Shown here piece by piece: positions 39,757 to 51,794 of a DNA stretch of 64,000 nucleotides; position 1 is the stretch's first letter; each line of letters opens with the position of its first letter. The stretch is from Azadirachta indica. Its lineage: Eukaryota; Streptophyta; Magnoliopsida; Sapindales; Meliaceae. The position numbers and the translations under genes were made by a program. Where the stretch lies: the NCBI GenBank assembly GCA_022749755.1, contig CM040448.1:11778481-11842480 (forward strand), read 5' to 3'. Below the pieces are notes generated by a model that saw nothing but the letters and a program-made list of their open reading frames with translations, made no database searches and was not told the origin of the DNA.

Positions 39757-42560
39757 CTGCGATCCATATTTCAGCAAACTCCATTAGCATATATCTCTTT
39801 TGTTATATCGACATCTTATGTAAAGAATACTAACAGATGTACCAATTGGAGTGAAAGTATAGAAAGGAAACATGAATGTAATAACACAATTAAGCATTTA
39901 ATTAATTCAAAGCTTGTTACTAAATTCTCTCTAATTGCAAAATTTCAAGTTTAGTTTGTGTGTCTGAGGAGAATTAATTATGTTGTTATGTTTATTAGTT
40001 GGATTCTTTTCTTGTACATTTAAATTCGGTAAAAGTTATATAAAAAGACAAAAATCTAGTAAAAACTTATGAACCATAAAACCAGAAGTTATATAATGAT
40101 CTATTGAGAATATCAGTGAGTTATAACTTTTCTTCTTTACCTATATCCAAGTGAGAATCGTCCTCTTAATTCCTTCTTACATAGCGAGACGTGATCTTGA
40201 AGTATAAGGGATCTCTGGTGATGTGTATTCATGTGCATGTGTACTATACATTTATGATTAAGGTCTCTCTTATGATAAAAAGAATCTATTCATTCAAACC
40301 ACAAAAATGAATTCAAATTAAGGGTCTTCCTAGGAGCATCTATCTATATATGTTCTAGTAAATAAGGAATACATTTAATTTGTCCTTATAACCCACTTAT
40401 CATAACTACTTCAAATAAATGTACAAGTTCAATAATTATATTAAGAGATCCAAATTATTTTATGTACTTCTATCATATGCGTTAAAATTGCTGTCTTAAT
40501 TTTTAACCTTACAATAAATAAGATTTGTTCCAAATTTAAGAAATAAAGATGAATGAATAGTATACGCTTCATGATGAAGAGTATTATAGACATTTGTATT
40601 CTCCTCCCATATATACTCAAAATTTTTAAGTCAAATGAGAACATATGTAGAACACAACAGATCAGGAAACATTATTTATGTATAATATTTTCATCAACAC
40701 GTAAAGAAGATTAGCTCAACTTAAGCAAAGAAGAAGAAGAAAGGTCTTCATGAACTTATTAAAAGCTAGACTAGCTTTCAAATGTATAGTATATGTATTT
40801 ATTTGTGCACACATGCACGAAAAAAGACCAAAATATATATATGTATGTACATTCAACAAGCATTATATGGCCAACATTATCATTGTCATTACATATGGGT
40901 GAAATTAATGAATGCTAAATAGTAGGTCAAAAACATTATGAAGATAAATAAACAAAATCATGTTTGAGATCATGCTTATATTTCTTTCACAAAATGTTAA
41001 TTATGAGTATATAATATCCCTTGTAAAATTTTGTTTAAAAGAGAAGTGAAGATAATACACAAAGTGAAATGATTCTTTTGAAAATTAGTTTAAGTTTTGA
41101 TGAACAAGAAATTAAGAATGAAATTTATTAGATTAATAACGAAGTTTGGTTTCTAGAAAATTTAAAAAAAAAAATTCGATTGAACAAATGATATTTGTCC
41201 CTAAAAGACGAAAAAAGTAGGACAAAATGGAGGAAGACTATCAATTGTCAACGTGATAATGAAAAAGTGGAATGCAATCATGAAATATTCAACTAGTTGA
41301 AATTTTCTTTTTATTAGAAAAAAAAAAATGGACAGTTCTTTTGAGTTCCTCCCACATGAATCATCCAACGACTTCTCATATCCTTTTTCCTGTTACATTA
41401 TGAAGATAATTTCTGGCTGGAAAAAGATTGTGCAGCTTATAGTTTAAACTAATTTCAAATGCCACAGAAAATTACATGCTCATATATATATATATATATA
41501 TATATTAATTTTTTGATTTTATTAGCTTGTTATGAACTTGGCAGTCACCAGTCATCGCAGAACATAAAAAGAAAGCAATAGGAGATACCCATCTGGTTAT
41601 CGCCACGAGATCATATGATATATATTTTTAGACGATGAAATTCAATGAAACATCTGCTTGGAGTATGCAGACTACAAAGGAAAACGTCACGGGCAAGGAG
41701 AAAGTGGTAAAGTTAATCATGAAACGATTAATGAAGTGTGGTTCTTGCTTAAGTTTTTTCGATAATCATGACATCGCGTTGAATCTGGATAGCAATATAT
41801 AAATTATATCAAGTATGAATGATCCGACATATCAGACATAATAATAGACATAAAATGTAATGTCCAAAAAAAATAAAGGTTATCAAGAAGAGAGAGAATT
41901 CACAAACCAAGCAACCAAGATCTCTAGCTAGCCCTTGTGACACCACAGATCTGGGTTGATTGAATCTTCTCGCAAGACTCAAATCTTCTAGTTTCCAAAA
42001 ACTGAAGAAGAATCAAGGGTTTCTTAGCTACCGCAGTACACTAGAAGAGGCCGCCTCTAACTCAGACAAGAAACAAAACAACAGAGATTAAAAATAAAAA
42101 AAGCAACCTCGGGAATTGAACCCTAACTGTGTCGTGGAGAAAGGCTGTCTGGTTGTCGGATCCGATCCCCAGGAAGGAAAATAAGACGAAAAAGAAAAGG
42201 CTGCGAGGAATGGAAGAATGGAGAATATGTATGGTTAAATAAGAAGGGTAAAAGCAAATGAACGAAGAGATAGAGAGAGAAAAACCCTAATGATCTGAAG
42301 TTTTGGTCTAACTGAGTTGCTTAACATTTCTATCAATATCATAAGCTCTCATTATCTCTCACTGTCGGTATGTGCTAAATTGGTGCAGAAGCTTTGGGCG
42401 GGAAAAAAGGTGGCGCAAAATAGGCTGATAGAGAAGGAGATAGAGAGTTGGGGCAAGCTAGCTAAATCCTCTTCTCACTGCCAACTCCACCCGCAACTGA
42501 AAAAGACGCAAACTTAAGAAGAGTTGAAGAGAGAATGTTTGTGTTTGTATGAATATAAGA
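39757..42560 (-). other. Probable 5' leader and 2.1-kb leader intron of the VND gene
   Basis: On the minus strand, 42560 to about 41907 is C/T-rich, GC-balanced sequence typical of a plant 5' UTR, with TTAGGGTTT (telo-box, 42281-42290) and a TATA-like word near 42560. A donor TTG|GTTTGTG at 41907 and the acceptor at 39757 would remove 2.15 kb of AT-rich DNA. Two short upstream frames start at 42352 (14 codons) and nearby. The leader character is seen; the splice pair is inferred. Confidence 0.45.
41483..41505. repeat. (AT)n microsatellite in the VND leader intron
   Basis: Uninterrupted AT dinucleotide run. Confidence 0.9.
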
Positions 42561-43900
42561 ATGAATGAAAAAGGCAAACGGTGAAGTCAGAAGAACTAAC
42601 GGCACAGACCAATCAACATTAATGTTTCAAGTCTCCAGAAGAACCCAAAAAGGGTTTAATAAAATATGTGAGTGATATTGCTGGTGACGTAATAGAACAG
42701 CCACCAGCTAGCCAAAAAGGTTCACCCACACAAGAGAAATAAACACAAAAACACTCACTGAAAGTGGCGATGGTGGCCCCTAACTCCATTTCTTAGTCCC
42801 TACCAATTCCATTTTCCTTTAACTACTGTGATAAAAATGTATATGATGATGTTGGAGTGAGGATGTTTGGTGTAGCAGCAAGGTTAGTGTAGCCATTGAA
42901 TTGGCTTACATTTATTGGATATGTCCTATGATCTATTTGACTTTTTTGGTTAAACACATTGTTCTTAATTGTCATTTCAGTGGATTTTATCAAAGTGTTA
43001 CTAGATTTAGTGATGCATCAAATTCAACAATCTCATTATTAATAATCTATGTCTTATATGCGGTAAATATATATCTATATACATCTATATATATCATAGT
43101 TCATATTTGCAATTTTTTGGGCTCTCTAAGCATGCAAATCTCTCAACCAATATCCGTATCATTAGACTATTTAGTCACTTAAGCACGTTAGCATTATCAT
43201 TCCCCATTGTAATTAATGAGCATTTTACCAGACAATTAATTGGGTGCGTCAATAATTACTTTTAATGATGTCAAAAATGTGGGTGGATAACAAAAATTGT
43301 TTATAATAAACCAAAGTAAAAAAAAAATGGAAAATTCCTGTTATTTTAGGCATGCCATGATTTACAATATGCATGTAGTTCTTTGAACAAGTATGTTTTG
43401 AGTATTTGGTTTCAAACTTACTTTCTAAAATAACCTATTTTACATTTCAATGTTGATTTAAAAATAGAGTATAAAATAGCTTTTATAACGTACACCAAAA
43501 AATATAAAGATCGAATTTCACTTTAATTAGAATAGAAAAGATGTTGATTTATATTTATATGTAATACTAAAAAAAATAAGAAAAATATACTGATGGGCTT
43601 CACACTTACTGTCTGATAATTGCAAGAAAATTTGTGTTAAAACCACGCAGAAAACATTTGATTCGCTTCATTCAACAAAAAAATTTCATAAGACTAGTGA
43701 ATTCGGCCTGTTCTATTAACTACTCCGTAATTTTACAAACCAAAATCAGCCTTCATTGATGACACTATAATCCTATAACTTGTATTGTTCAACGCATCGG
43801 TTTTGCTCGTGACCGATACGTTTCCATTCTATTAATAACAGCCATAATTAATGATGCATTTTTTTATACACAATTTTTCAGCTCAAGCATGTTGTTACGG
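42561..43900. other. Promoter-side region of the VND gene, no gene seen
   Basis: AT-rich sequence upstream (minus-strand sense) of the probable VND leader. Short frames only. Confidence 0.45.
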
Positions 43901-45235
43901 AGCTCGAGCCCCGTGCTGTTAGCTCACAGTTTCATCCCGTTCCGTCCCGGTTTTGGAGGGTGTTTTTGGAAATATGATAATAAACAGCGGGACGGCTGCA
44001 AAGGTGGCTCCGTTTGGTTGGTCTGTAACCTGTCCAGTTTCTGTTACTAACCTTTCACGGTAGGTCCCCCGGGAAGTCGGCCCCACCAACCGACCTATGA
44101 TATTAAGACAGTGACAGTCCTCCAAATATTCGACTAAGCGGGCTTTAGCTTAATGAGCCAGCCGAGCCGAGCTAGAGGAGGCACGGTTGGGGTGGTGGAA
44201 TGCGGGTCCCGCGTTGGGAAATGAATGATGATGGCCATGGGTCACTGTACGTGGCGGCTTGCGGTCCGGCGTGGGCTAGCCACTATCATTAGGCTCGCAA
44301 CTTGGTGTGTTGATTTTGGGGCTTTTGGCTGAGTTGTACATGTGGGTCCCGGTGATGGTCCTCCTTGTGGATCCCACTCTACGCTGATAGTGGGTCGCAC
44401 TCCATGGTTTCAAGGTGGTCCCATTGCATTAAACGTGTCCCACCCGTTTTGCATCAGAATATTACAAGGAGGGAAAATTACTAGTAAATCATTATTCTTT
44501 AATTTAAATTTATTTCTGATAAAAGTAAAATAATATCTTTTTACTTGAATTTAAAAATAGATACAACGCAACTCAGATTGTAAATATCATGTAATAGAAT
44601 GATCGCTACATTATTTATCAAAAATTTTTATATCTAACAATATTATCATTACATTTTGGCCTTTGCTACCAAAATAACTTTCGGTCAATTAAGAAGTAAA
44701 GCAAAAGTTTGACACGTTTCCATATTTAATTTTACATTTGTCATCTTCCCAAATCTACATAACCTCTGACGTGTTAAATTTAAACGCACATGCTTAAAAT
44801 CCATTGGAGGCAATACAACTGCGGAGTACCCAATCAGGCACGCACTCTTGTCCATATGTTAATTACAAAAGTGCGCTTTGAGTTTTAGATGTGGGGCTGA
44901 AATTCAATCAAATGGGTCCCATATTTTAATCATGACGGCTTTGGGGCTATCATGTGTTTCCGTTCGGACGTTTCGGGAGGGGAGGAGGAACTTCGTTTGT
45001 CTGACGTGGCACCGTTTGGATGGCTGTACTTCCCCGCAACCAATAGGGATGCGGCTTCTCTAATACTCCTTGGGTCCCACTTAGATGTCAATTTTGATCT
45101 CATTATGGCTATTCCTGCTGGTTCACCCTATCCCTTACAAACACGAAGGGTTATAATGAATTTTCTATTCGAATCAGGATCCTCCACGTGGACCATTTCG
45201 CCCTTTTTGGGATTAAAATGGAATTGTAATTAGTA
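43901..45235. promoter_or_regulatory. GC-richer island with clustered TCP-type motifs
   Basis: Base composition rises sharply against its neighbours. TCP-type sites: GGCCCCAC at 44079-44086, GTGGGTCC at 44342-44349, GTGGTCCC at 44415-44422, GGTCCCAC at 45073-45080. Related palindromic GGGTCCC words lie at 44204-44210 and 44914-44920, GTGGATCCCAC at 44367-44377, and a G-box CCACGTGG at 45184-45191. Known: TCP factors bind GGNCCCAC and GTGGNCCC. Short frames here (43919-44125 on -, 44952-45233 on +) have no protein character I can name. It may be a distal promoter of the VND gene, 1.5-2.7 kb from its probable start. Confidence 0.45.
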
Positions 45236-48200
45236 AACATAATAACGATTACATAATCTACATTAGTTGTTAGTTAATTTAATGATTAACTAACTCTATT
45301 AATGTTTATGTTAACATTGATAATTGGTCTTGCACTTTTGTTGAGGAATTAACTTTCTGTCTCTCTCTCTCTCTCTCTCTCAATTTTATATTTACAATTT
45401 GTATAAATAAATTTAAGATGATAGTAAATTATAAGTTAAATTTTGCAAACTTCCAACTTTTTGAGAAGTGAATGCTAAAAAGTTTTAAGATCAAATGTGA
45501 ACAAGTAAATAAAAGTATATGTCTATGTATACTAAAAGCAAAATGTTCAAGCTATTTTTTGAGGTCTTTTTCTTAGATTAATTGTGTATCAATGTTCACA
45601 AAAATCGAAAAAATTCAGTAAAACTAACTATCTTCTCAATAACAATATGCATGCATAATTTTTTTTATTCTTTTTTATATACTTGTTTGACTATAAATCA
45701 ATGGAACAAATTTTTAACTATGTTATATGAAAAAAAAATTATTTATGCCCGTGATACCATGCATTCTTTTTTTTTTTCTTATAAAAAAGTTCATGATATT
45801 ATACAATGTTTAAATTTTATTATGGAACATATTCTAAGAAGTGATGAAAATTGATAAGAGTTGAAATAATATCCTTCATTCAAAATTAATTCTATAAAAC
45901 TTATTGTCAGCTAAAATTATAAAAGCTAATATCAAGAGATTATAAGTAGTTGCGAGACATATTAATACATGGAGAGGACCGGTGAAGTTAAATTTTCTTA
46001 AATTTATATTATTTTTAGTTTCAAACCTTAAACTATATTTATGCACGTACTAATCTTGTAGCATTAGTAGATTAATTCAAAAACCATTAATTAATAAATC
46101 GAGGTTAGAGAAATATATATAGGGCAATATGGTAATTCAAAATTGAAAGAAGAAATATCTAAAAGGTATGATGTACCACCTGCCAGCAGTATGGAATACT
46201 CAATCTGAGAGTATGAATACGGGGTAGGCCATATGTGATGGAGATAGACATATATATATATATATATATATTGTACATAATATATAATAATATATAATCT
46301 TTTTGTATATTGAAATATTTAAGAAGAGACATTCTACCAGCAGCTGCTCGAATGTAAGAAATTTAATATGTATGGAAAAAGCTAAGAATTAGATCGAGGA
46401 AACCCCATATAAGCCAAACTAAAACTCTTCGTGTCAACTAAAGGCCATCCCATATATCCAAATTGAGGATCATGTAATTGTAGCACTCAAGCTAGCTATC
46501 TCATGAATTCTATGTACAATTATAGCTAGATATATATAGAAGAACTTTATTGTAAGATATTAATTTTGTTGGTTCGTATCATTTTGCTTTCTAACTATAT
46601 ATTGATATATAAATGGATGAATGCTCCAGGATATTTGTATTATTTTAGCATTTTAATTTCTTTATATGATTATATCAAAAGGGTTTGTTTGGTCTACAAC
46701 TTTTTACGATATTGTTTTCACATCGCAAGCAAATATGATTTCAAAATATGTAAAGAGGATTTTCAGTCATGCGTATGCTTGGTTGCTTGCGCCGTTCATT
46801 GCAGAGCCTTATATGTATATAGTTTCACCATCGATCAGGTTACTCACTCCAATTCCAATACGTTATAATTTGGCTTACAACTTGCACCTTTTTTTTTTTT
46901 TTTTAATTTTTTTAAAAAAAATCTTGTGGTAACTTGGAGAGTAAGTGCGCCACATTTGACGGTCTCTCATTCTTCCCAAGCTTCTCCTCTTTCTTGCATT
47001 CCAGATAAATAATTACTACTTAATAGTTAATAAGTACCGAAAGAAGTTAATAGTAAAATTAAAATAAATACTTGGTAATAAATAAAAGTATTGCTAGGAT
47101 AAGCTACAGGTTTATGTATCATTCTTAATTCAAGTAATAATAGGAAGTAAATAATTAGTATTTTGTTGATAAAAATTTTCACCTCTTTCTATTTTTATTT
47201 TTATTTTTTAGAAAATTGAAATATTGTAAGATCCAATTTAGTTTGTGTTGCATGTTTCCTACTTTCTAATTGGTTTTAATTGACATATGGTATAAACCCA
47301 AAGCTTTATAAGTTGTGATGGGTATCAAACAAAACATATATAAATTTTTATATATATAATTTTATTCATACAAATTGATATGCTTATACTATAATATCAT
47401 CATATCTTTTATTATTTCATGAAAATAAATTATATGTTACATATGACCAAAATTATTATTAATTAAATGTGATAATAATAATATAATTTTGAAATAAAAA
47501 GTGTAACTTTGTCTTCTTTTTTTTTTTTTTCAACTGTTTTAATTATCAGCAGTTTATTATCAGGATATTTAAATGTTTGAATATTGTAGTATTCATGCAA
47601 AATTATCAAATTTAATCTTTGCATCGTTAGAATTTTGCAAATTTATGGATAACGTACATGTGGGCAAGTGATGTTGCTTTTGCTCCAACTCCACGTAGTT
47701 TTAATTTTAAGAATCACTCAATCAATAAATTTATATCATGTGATGAAGGTTTTGCTTATACAGTTAGTACAATATAAAATCGAAATAATAACTTATACAA
47801 TACATATTATTGAAGTTTTACAAATATAATATATAATATATATATCTAATTAATAATTCAATTAGTATTTTAACAAAAATTTAAAACTAAATCCTTTTTC
47901 TAAAATATGACATTTGATACAAATTTAACATAAAACACAAATAACACCAATTAATTTATATCTCTAGATTTTGATTTTTGATTTAAAAGTCAATTCTAGA
48001 GAAAAAAATAGTTTAAGAATTAAAGATTCCTCTCACTTTTGAGAACCAAATTAAAATTAGAAAAAAAAAAAAAAAAAAAAAAGAATGACCTAGAGATGAC
48101 GTTGCAAGAAATTAGCTAGCTAGGTCCAAAAAATAAGATTCACGTGGCCCATACAATTTTCTCACCAAACATATTTATATGAAACGAAAAAAAAAAAGAG

Positions 48201-48589
48201 AATACTTGAAATAAAAACAAAATTACAATTACACAGGTTGGTTAATTAACATTTTTCTTGAAGGTGCCATCAACATGAATCATTATCCTTTTTGGAGTGC
48301 ACACGCACACATACACGTTATATCAATATCCATCCATCTATCGGTCCAATTAAAATCCCTTTGTTGAATGATAATACACTTGATTCTCCTAATTATTGTG
48401 TTTTTGGAGTCTAATTTTCAGTGTTATTCTCACTTTTAATTTTTCAAATCTTACCTACAACTAAATTAACGCAGAAGGATAATTTTTATGATCATTGCAA
48501 TTCTGTTTATATGTCAACATCAAGATAATAACACCAATTATTATCACCATAATCATATGAATAAGAAATCAGAACAAATAAAGCTTTAA
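45236..48589. other. Intergenic, AT-rich, no gene recognised
   Basis: CT repeat at 45359-45381, AT repeat at 46251-46271, T runs near 46890 and 47520, and a long A run at 48060-48082. Overlapping frames at 46566-46932 are rich in Tyr/Ile/Phe and look like chance reading of AT-rich DNA. Confidence 0.5.
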
Positions 48590-49505
48590 ATACAATTATT
48601 ATTATATTTATGTTCTTAATTTTAATATATTTAACTTTGTCATGGGAATTAATTTATTAAAATCAAACAAATTATATTCTAATTTATTGTTTTTCTAAAG
48701 TTTAAGGATCAAAATATTATTTCCTCAAAATAAATTTAAAATGATATGTTAAATTTATATTTTTGCCCTTAACTCTGATAATGGGAAAATAAAGTAAGGG
48801 TCGTCAATGATCATTTTTTGAAAGATACTTTTTAGATGATGTTATGCCAAACTTGAGGAATGTAATAATACCTTTTTTTATCTTTTACGTGGTTGTATAG
48901 AATTAAGGGACTAAGGAAAACTATTATTAACGGTCTGATTTTAATTTTAATTAATAAGATAAAAAAAATTGAAGCACTAAATTTGGTCTGATTTTATAAT
49001 TTTACCTATTTATTAACAATCCAGTAGACGATAACACTATAGTAGGGGGAGGTTTGTGTGAATTTTTACAAACCTTTCATTTACCCGTTATTTTCAGAAA
49101 TCTCAAAGGAAATATGTGAAAATACCCCATAAATATTATAATATAAAATTAAGCATAAAGTTTTCCTTAATCCCTTAATTCTATACCACCAGGTAAAAAA
49201 TAAAGGAGATATTATTACATTCTTCCCTAAGTTTGACATAATATCACTTAAAAAGTATTTTTCTAAAAATGATTATTGATTGCCCCTGTTTTATTTTGCT
49301 GTTATAACCATGTAGTAGAGTCAAGGGAAAAATTATAAATTTAACCTATCATTTTAAATTTATTTTGGAGTCATAACATTTTGATCCCTAAACTTTAGAA
49401 AAGCAATAAATTAGAACATAATTTTTTTGATTTTAATAAATTAATCCCTATTATTACAACAAAGTTAAGTGGTATTAAAATTAAAACCAAAAATAAAAAT
49501 TGACC
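48590..49505. mobile_element. Fold-back element with about 300-bp inverted arms
   Basis: The left arm (about 48610-48930) is the imperfect reverse complement of the right arm (about 49170-49490), around a loop of about 240 bases. Matching words include TTAACTTTGT at 48631-48640 against ACAAAGTTAA near 49468, TTTCTAAAGTTTA-GGATCAAAAT, and TATAGAATTAAGGGA-TAAGGAAAACT near 48897 and 49170. No coding sequence. Fits a long-arm MITE or fold-back transposon; the superfamily is unknown. Confidence 0.75.
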
Positions 49506-50159
49506 ATTAGAGTTTTATTTCTCACAAATTAATATGCTGTGTTAATGATTAAATTAAAATTAATATCACATTAAAACTCTAAAAAAACAAGGATAATTTT
49601 AGAAATATAAAATTTTAATTCAATAACTATAACAATATACAAAATTGTAAAAACTTAAAATTAATTAACTAAAATTTTTAACTACTTAAAGTTTTTTTAG
49701 TAGTATTAAAATTTTAAAATTCATGATTTATGCCCAAGAGTAGAAATATAAATTAAAAATAAGGTTATGAATTAAGACATGACTTAGGATCCATTGTATT
49801 TTATATTTTTTATATTTTTTAAATATAAAATGATGTTGTTTTAGTACTAAAATTTATTAAAAAATGATAAAACAAATGTTTTATTCAAATATCTACGAAT
49901 ACATTAGAATATACGCATTGTACTATAGTTTAAATAAATATTATACACTTTTATATAATTTCACACTTACTATATATTTACTATCAAGAAAGGATATAAA
50001 CAGACAAATTAATGGGTTCTATAGTTTATGTGGGTTTGAATGACTTCATATCTCTCTTTTGTATTTGCTCAATCTGATGTAGGGAGGTTTTTTGAATTTT
50101 TGTTTATTTAATCAAGGTAAATAGGCAATTTTATATAATTCTATTACCAATTTGGCTAG

Positions 50160-50420
50160 TAGAGACTAATTTATTAATATCATTTAAATCAATCCTAATT
50201 TTTTATTTTACTAAAATTTAAGAATTATAATATTATTACTCTATTTGAGTTGACAGGATAAATTTGTAATTTGCAACAAAATCTATTAAATGGTTATAAT
50301 AAAAAAATAATAAAGTAAGGGTGATCAGTAATTATTTTTAGAAAAATATTTTTTAGATGATATTATATAAAACCTTAGGTGAAGGATATGATAATACCTC
50401 AAGATAAAATTGTAAATATA
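50160..50420 (+). repeat. Diverged third copy of the fold-back arm
   Basis: The stretch around AATAAAGTAAGGGTGATCAG (about 50310) to ATAATACCT (about 50399) matches the left arm at 48790-48873 in the same direction, with many changes. The sequence before it also aligns weakly. There is no matching opposite arm next to it. Confidence 0.65.
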
Positions 50421-50489
50421 TAAAAATTAATAAATACGTGCCTTATTAAAAAAATTCCTGGTAAAAATTATTACCATAATTTTTTATGT

Positions 50490-50660
50490 TCGTTTGAGGC
50501 CCAATAAAGGAGGCAAAGATCCTAAGGGCGGGATTTTTGTGGGTATTCTGACAGGCCTTTTATGTCTGAAACGATCTATTCCGGGATCCAAACAGTCTTT
50601 GGGCCCACTTCGTCAAAGTCGAAATTCAAGCCTCACGGTGTTGTGGGCTGTTTGTTTGTT
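50490..50660. promoter_or_regulatory. Short GC-richer island with site II-like words
   Basis: GGCCCAAT at 50498-50505, TGGGCCCA at 50600-50607 and TGGGCT at 50644-50649 stand out in very AT-rich DNA about 1.1-1.3 kb before the PPR start. TGGGCY (site II) words are common in promoters of genes for organelle proteins. A 65-codon frame across it (50494-50691) has no recognisable domain. Confidence 0.3.
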
Positions 50661-50796
50661 TGGTTTTCTATATTTATTTTTTTTTACATAATTTATTAAA
50701 TTTATTTATATTTGTCTTCTTACTTTATTGAAAGTTTTTAGGTTCAATATTTTTTTTTAACTTTTTCACTGAAGAAACATTTTATTGAATACTTTA

Positions 50797-51080
50797 TTCT
50801 CAACTATTATAAATATGGGGAGGTATATTGAATTGAATTTATTTCAAGATAAGTTCTAAATTAGTTAATTAATTATCCGATTCTTCTTTTAAAAACATAC
50901 ACTTAAGGTAACTATGAGATTAGTGTTGTAACTTATTTTGTTCTCGACTATTATAAATATGGGGTAGTATATTGAATTGAATCTATCTAAAAATCACTTC
51001 TAAATTAGTTTATTAATTATCTAATTTTTTTAAAAAATATATACTTACTTTTTAAGGTAATTATGATATTAGAATTATAA
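50797..51080 (+). repeat. 144-bp direct tandem repeat, two diverged copies
   Basis: Copies at 50797-50940 and 50941-about 51080. Both start TTCTC-ACTATTATAAATATGGG and share TATATTGAATTGAAT and TTCTAAATTAGTT. No coding sequence. Confidence 0.8.
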
Positions 51081-51741
51081 AATTCTTTTCTTAAAAATTT
51101 TGAATTGGTATAAAAAATTTTATCTATAAAATATTAAACTTTTATTCTGCTTATTACTCAAATTGAGTATGATTTAAGAGCATAAAGTGTATCCCAAACT
51201 ATTTGAGATATAATAAAAAGCTGATTAAAACTATAAATAAAAAACATGATTAAAATTATTATATATTAAATACACAATCCTATGATTTTTTTTTTTTTAT
51301 TTAATTAAAAAACTAAGCATTATAATTAAAATAACCAAAGTGTAATTGTTGTTTTTCTGCAATAAAAACTTGCGTTAAAATTTTTTTTCTCTTATATATA
51401 ATTTAACATTAAATAATTTATTAGTTTTTTTTTTTTTAAAAAATTAAATTATTAGTAATTCTTTATCATAAAAACAACGGTTCAGGCCCTTAAACCCTGG
51501 AGCAGACAAACACCGGTTTCTCCAGGGCTTTAAGCCGAATAACACAATCAATTGAGAAGGGTTTGGATTCGTTATCGTCCCGCCACCGGCTAACAAAAGA
51601 GAATTGCTCATTATCATCTTCTTGGCCAACATTCAAAAAGAAAAACAACAAAATTCAAAACTGCCTGGTTCAGTACGCTATTTGGTTTATTCACCCGGGT
51701 CGCTTTTTGTTCACGGCTTTATTGCCTTTCAGTGCCGAAAG

Positions 51742-51759
51742 ATGATTCGTTTTTGCTAA
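51742..51759 (+). other. Short upstream frame in the PPR leader
   Basis: ATG-ATT-CGT-TTT-TGC-TAA lies 36 bases before the main ATG, in a different frame from it. It could lower translation if the transcript starts upstream of it. Confidence 0.4.
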
Positions 51760-51794
51760 TTTACGGCCATCTGAGTGTTACGATATTCGAAACT

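Noticed and set aside
41483..41505. CRISPR-like or satellite arrays among the many AT, ATT, GTA and CT runs.
   Set aside because: They are simple microsatellites without spacers, expected in a plant nuclear genome.
42110..42125. Word GGTTCAATTCCC on the minus strand, like a tRNA T-arm.
   Set aside because: No acceptor stem, D-arm or anticodon arm at tRNA spacing around it; it lies in leader-like sequence.
44952..45233. 93-codon frame on + in the GC island.
   Set aside because: No recognisable domain. Composition is explained by local GC content, and overlapping frames on both strands are equally open.
46566..46932. Two overlapping 88-100-codon frames on +.
   Set aside because: AT-rich chance frames with no domain, no promoter and no splice context.
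50494..50691. 65-codon frame in the small GC-richer island.
   Set aside because: No known motif, and it ends in a low-complexity Phe/Leu tail. Kept only as a possible promoter region.
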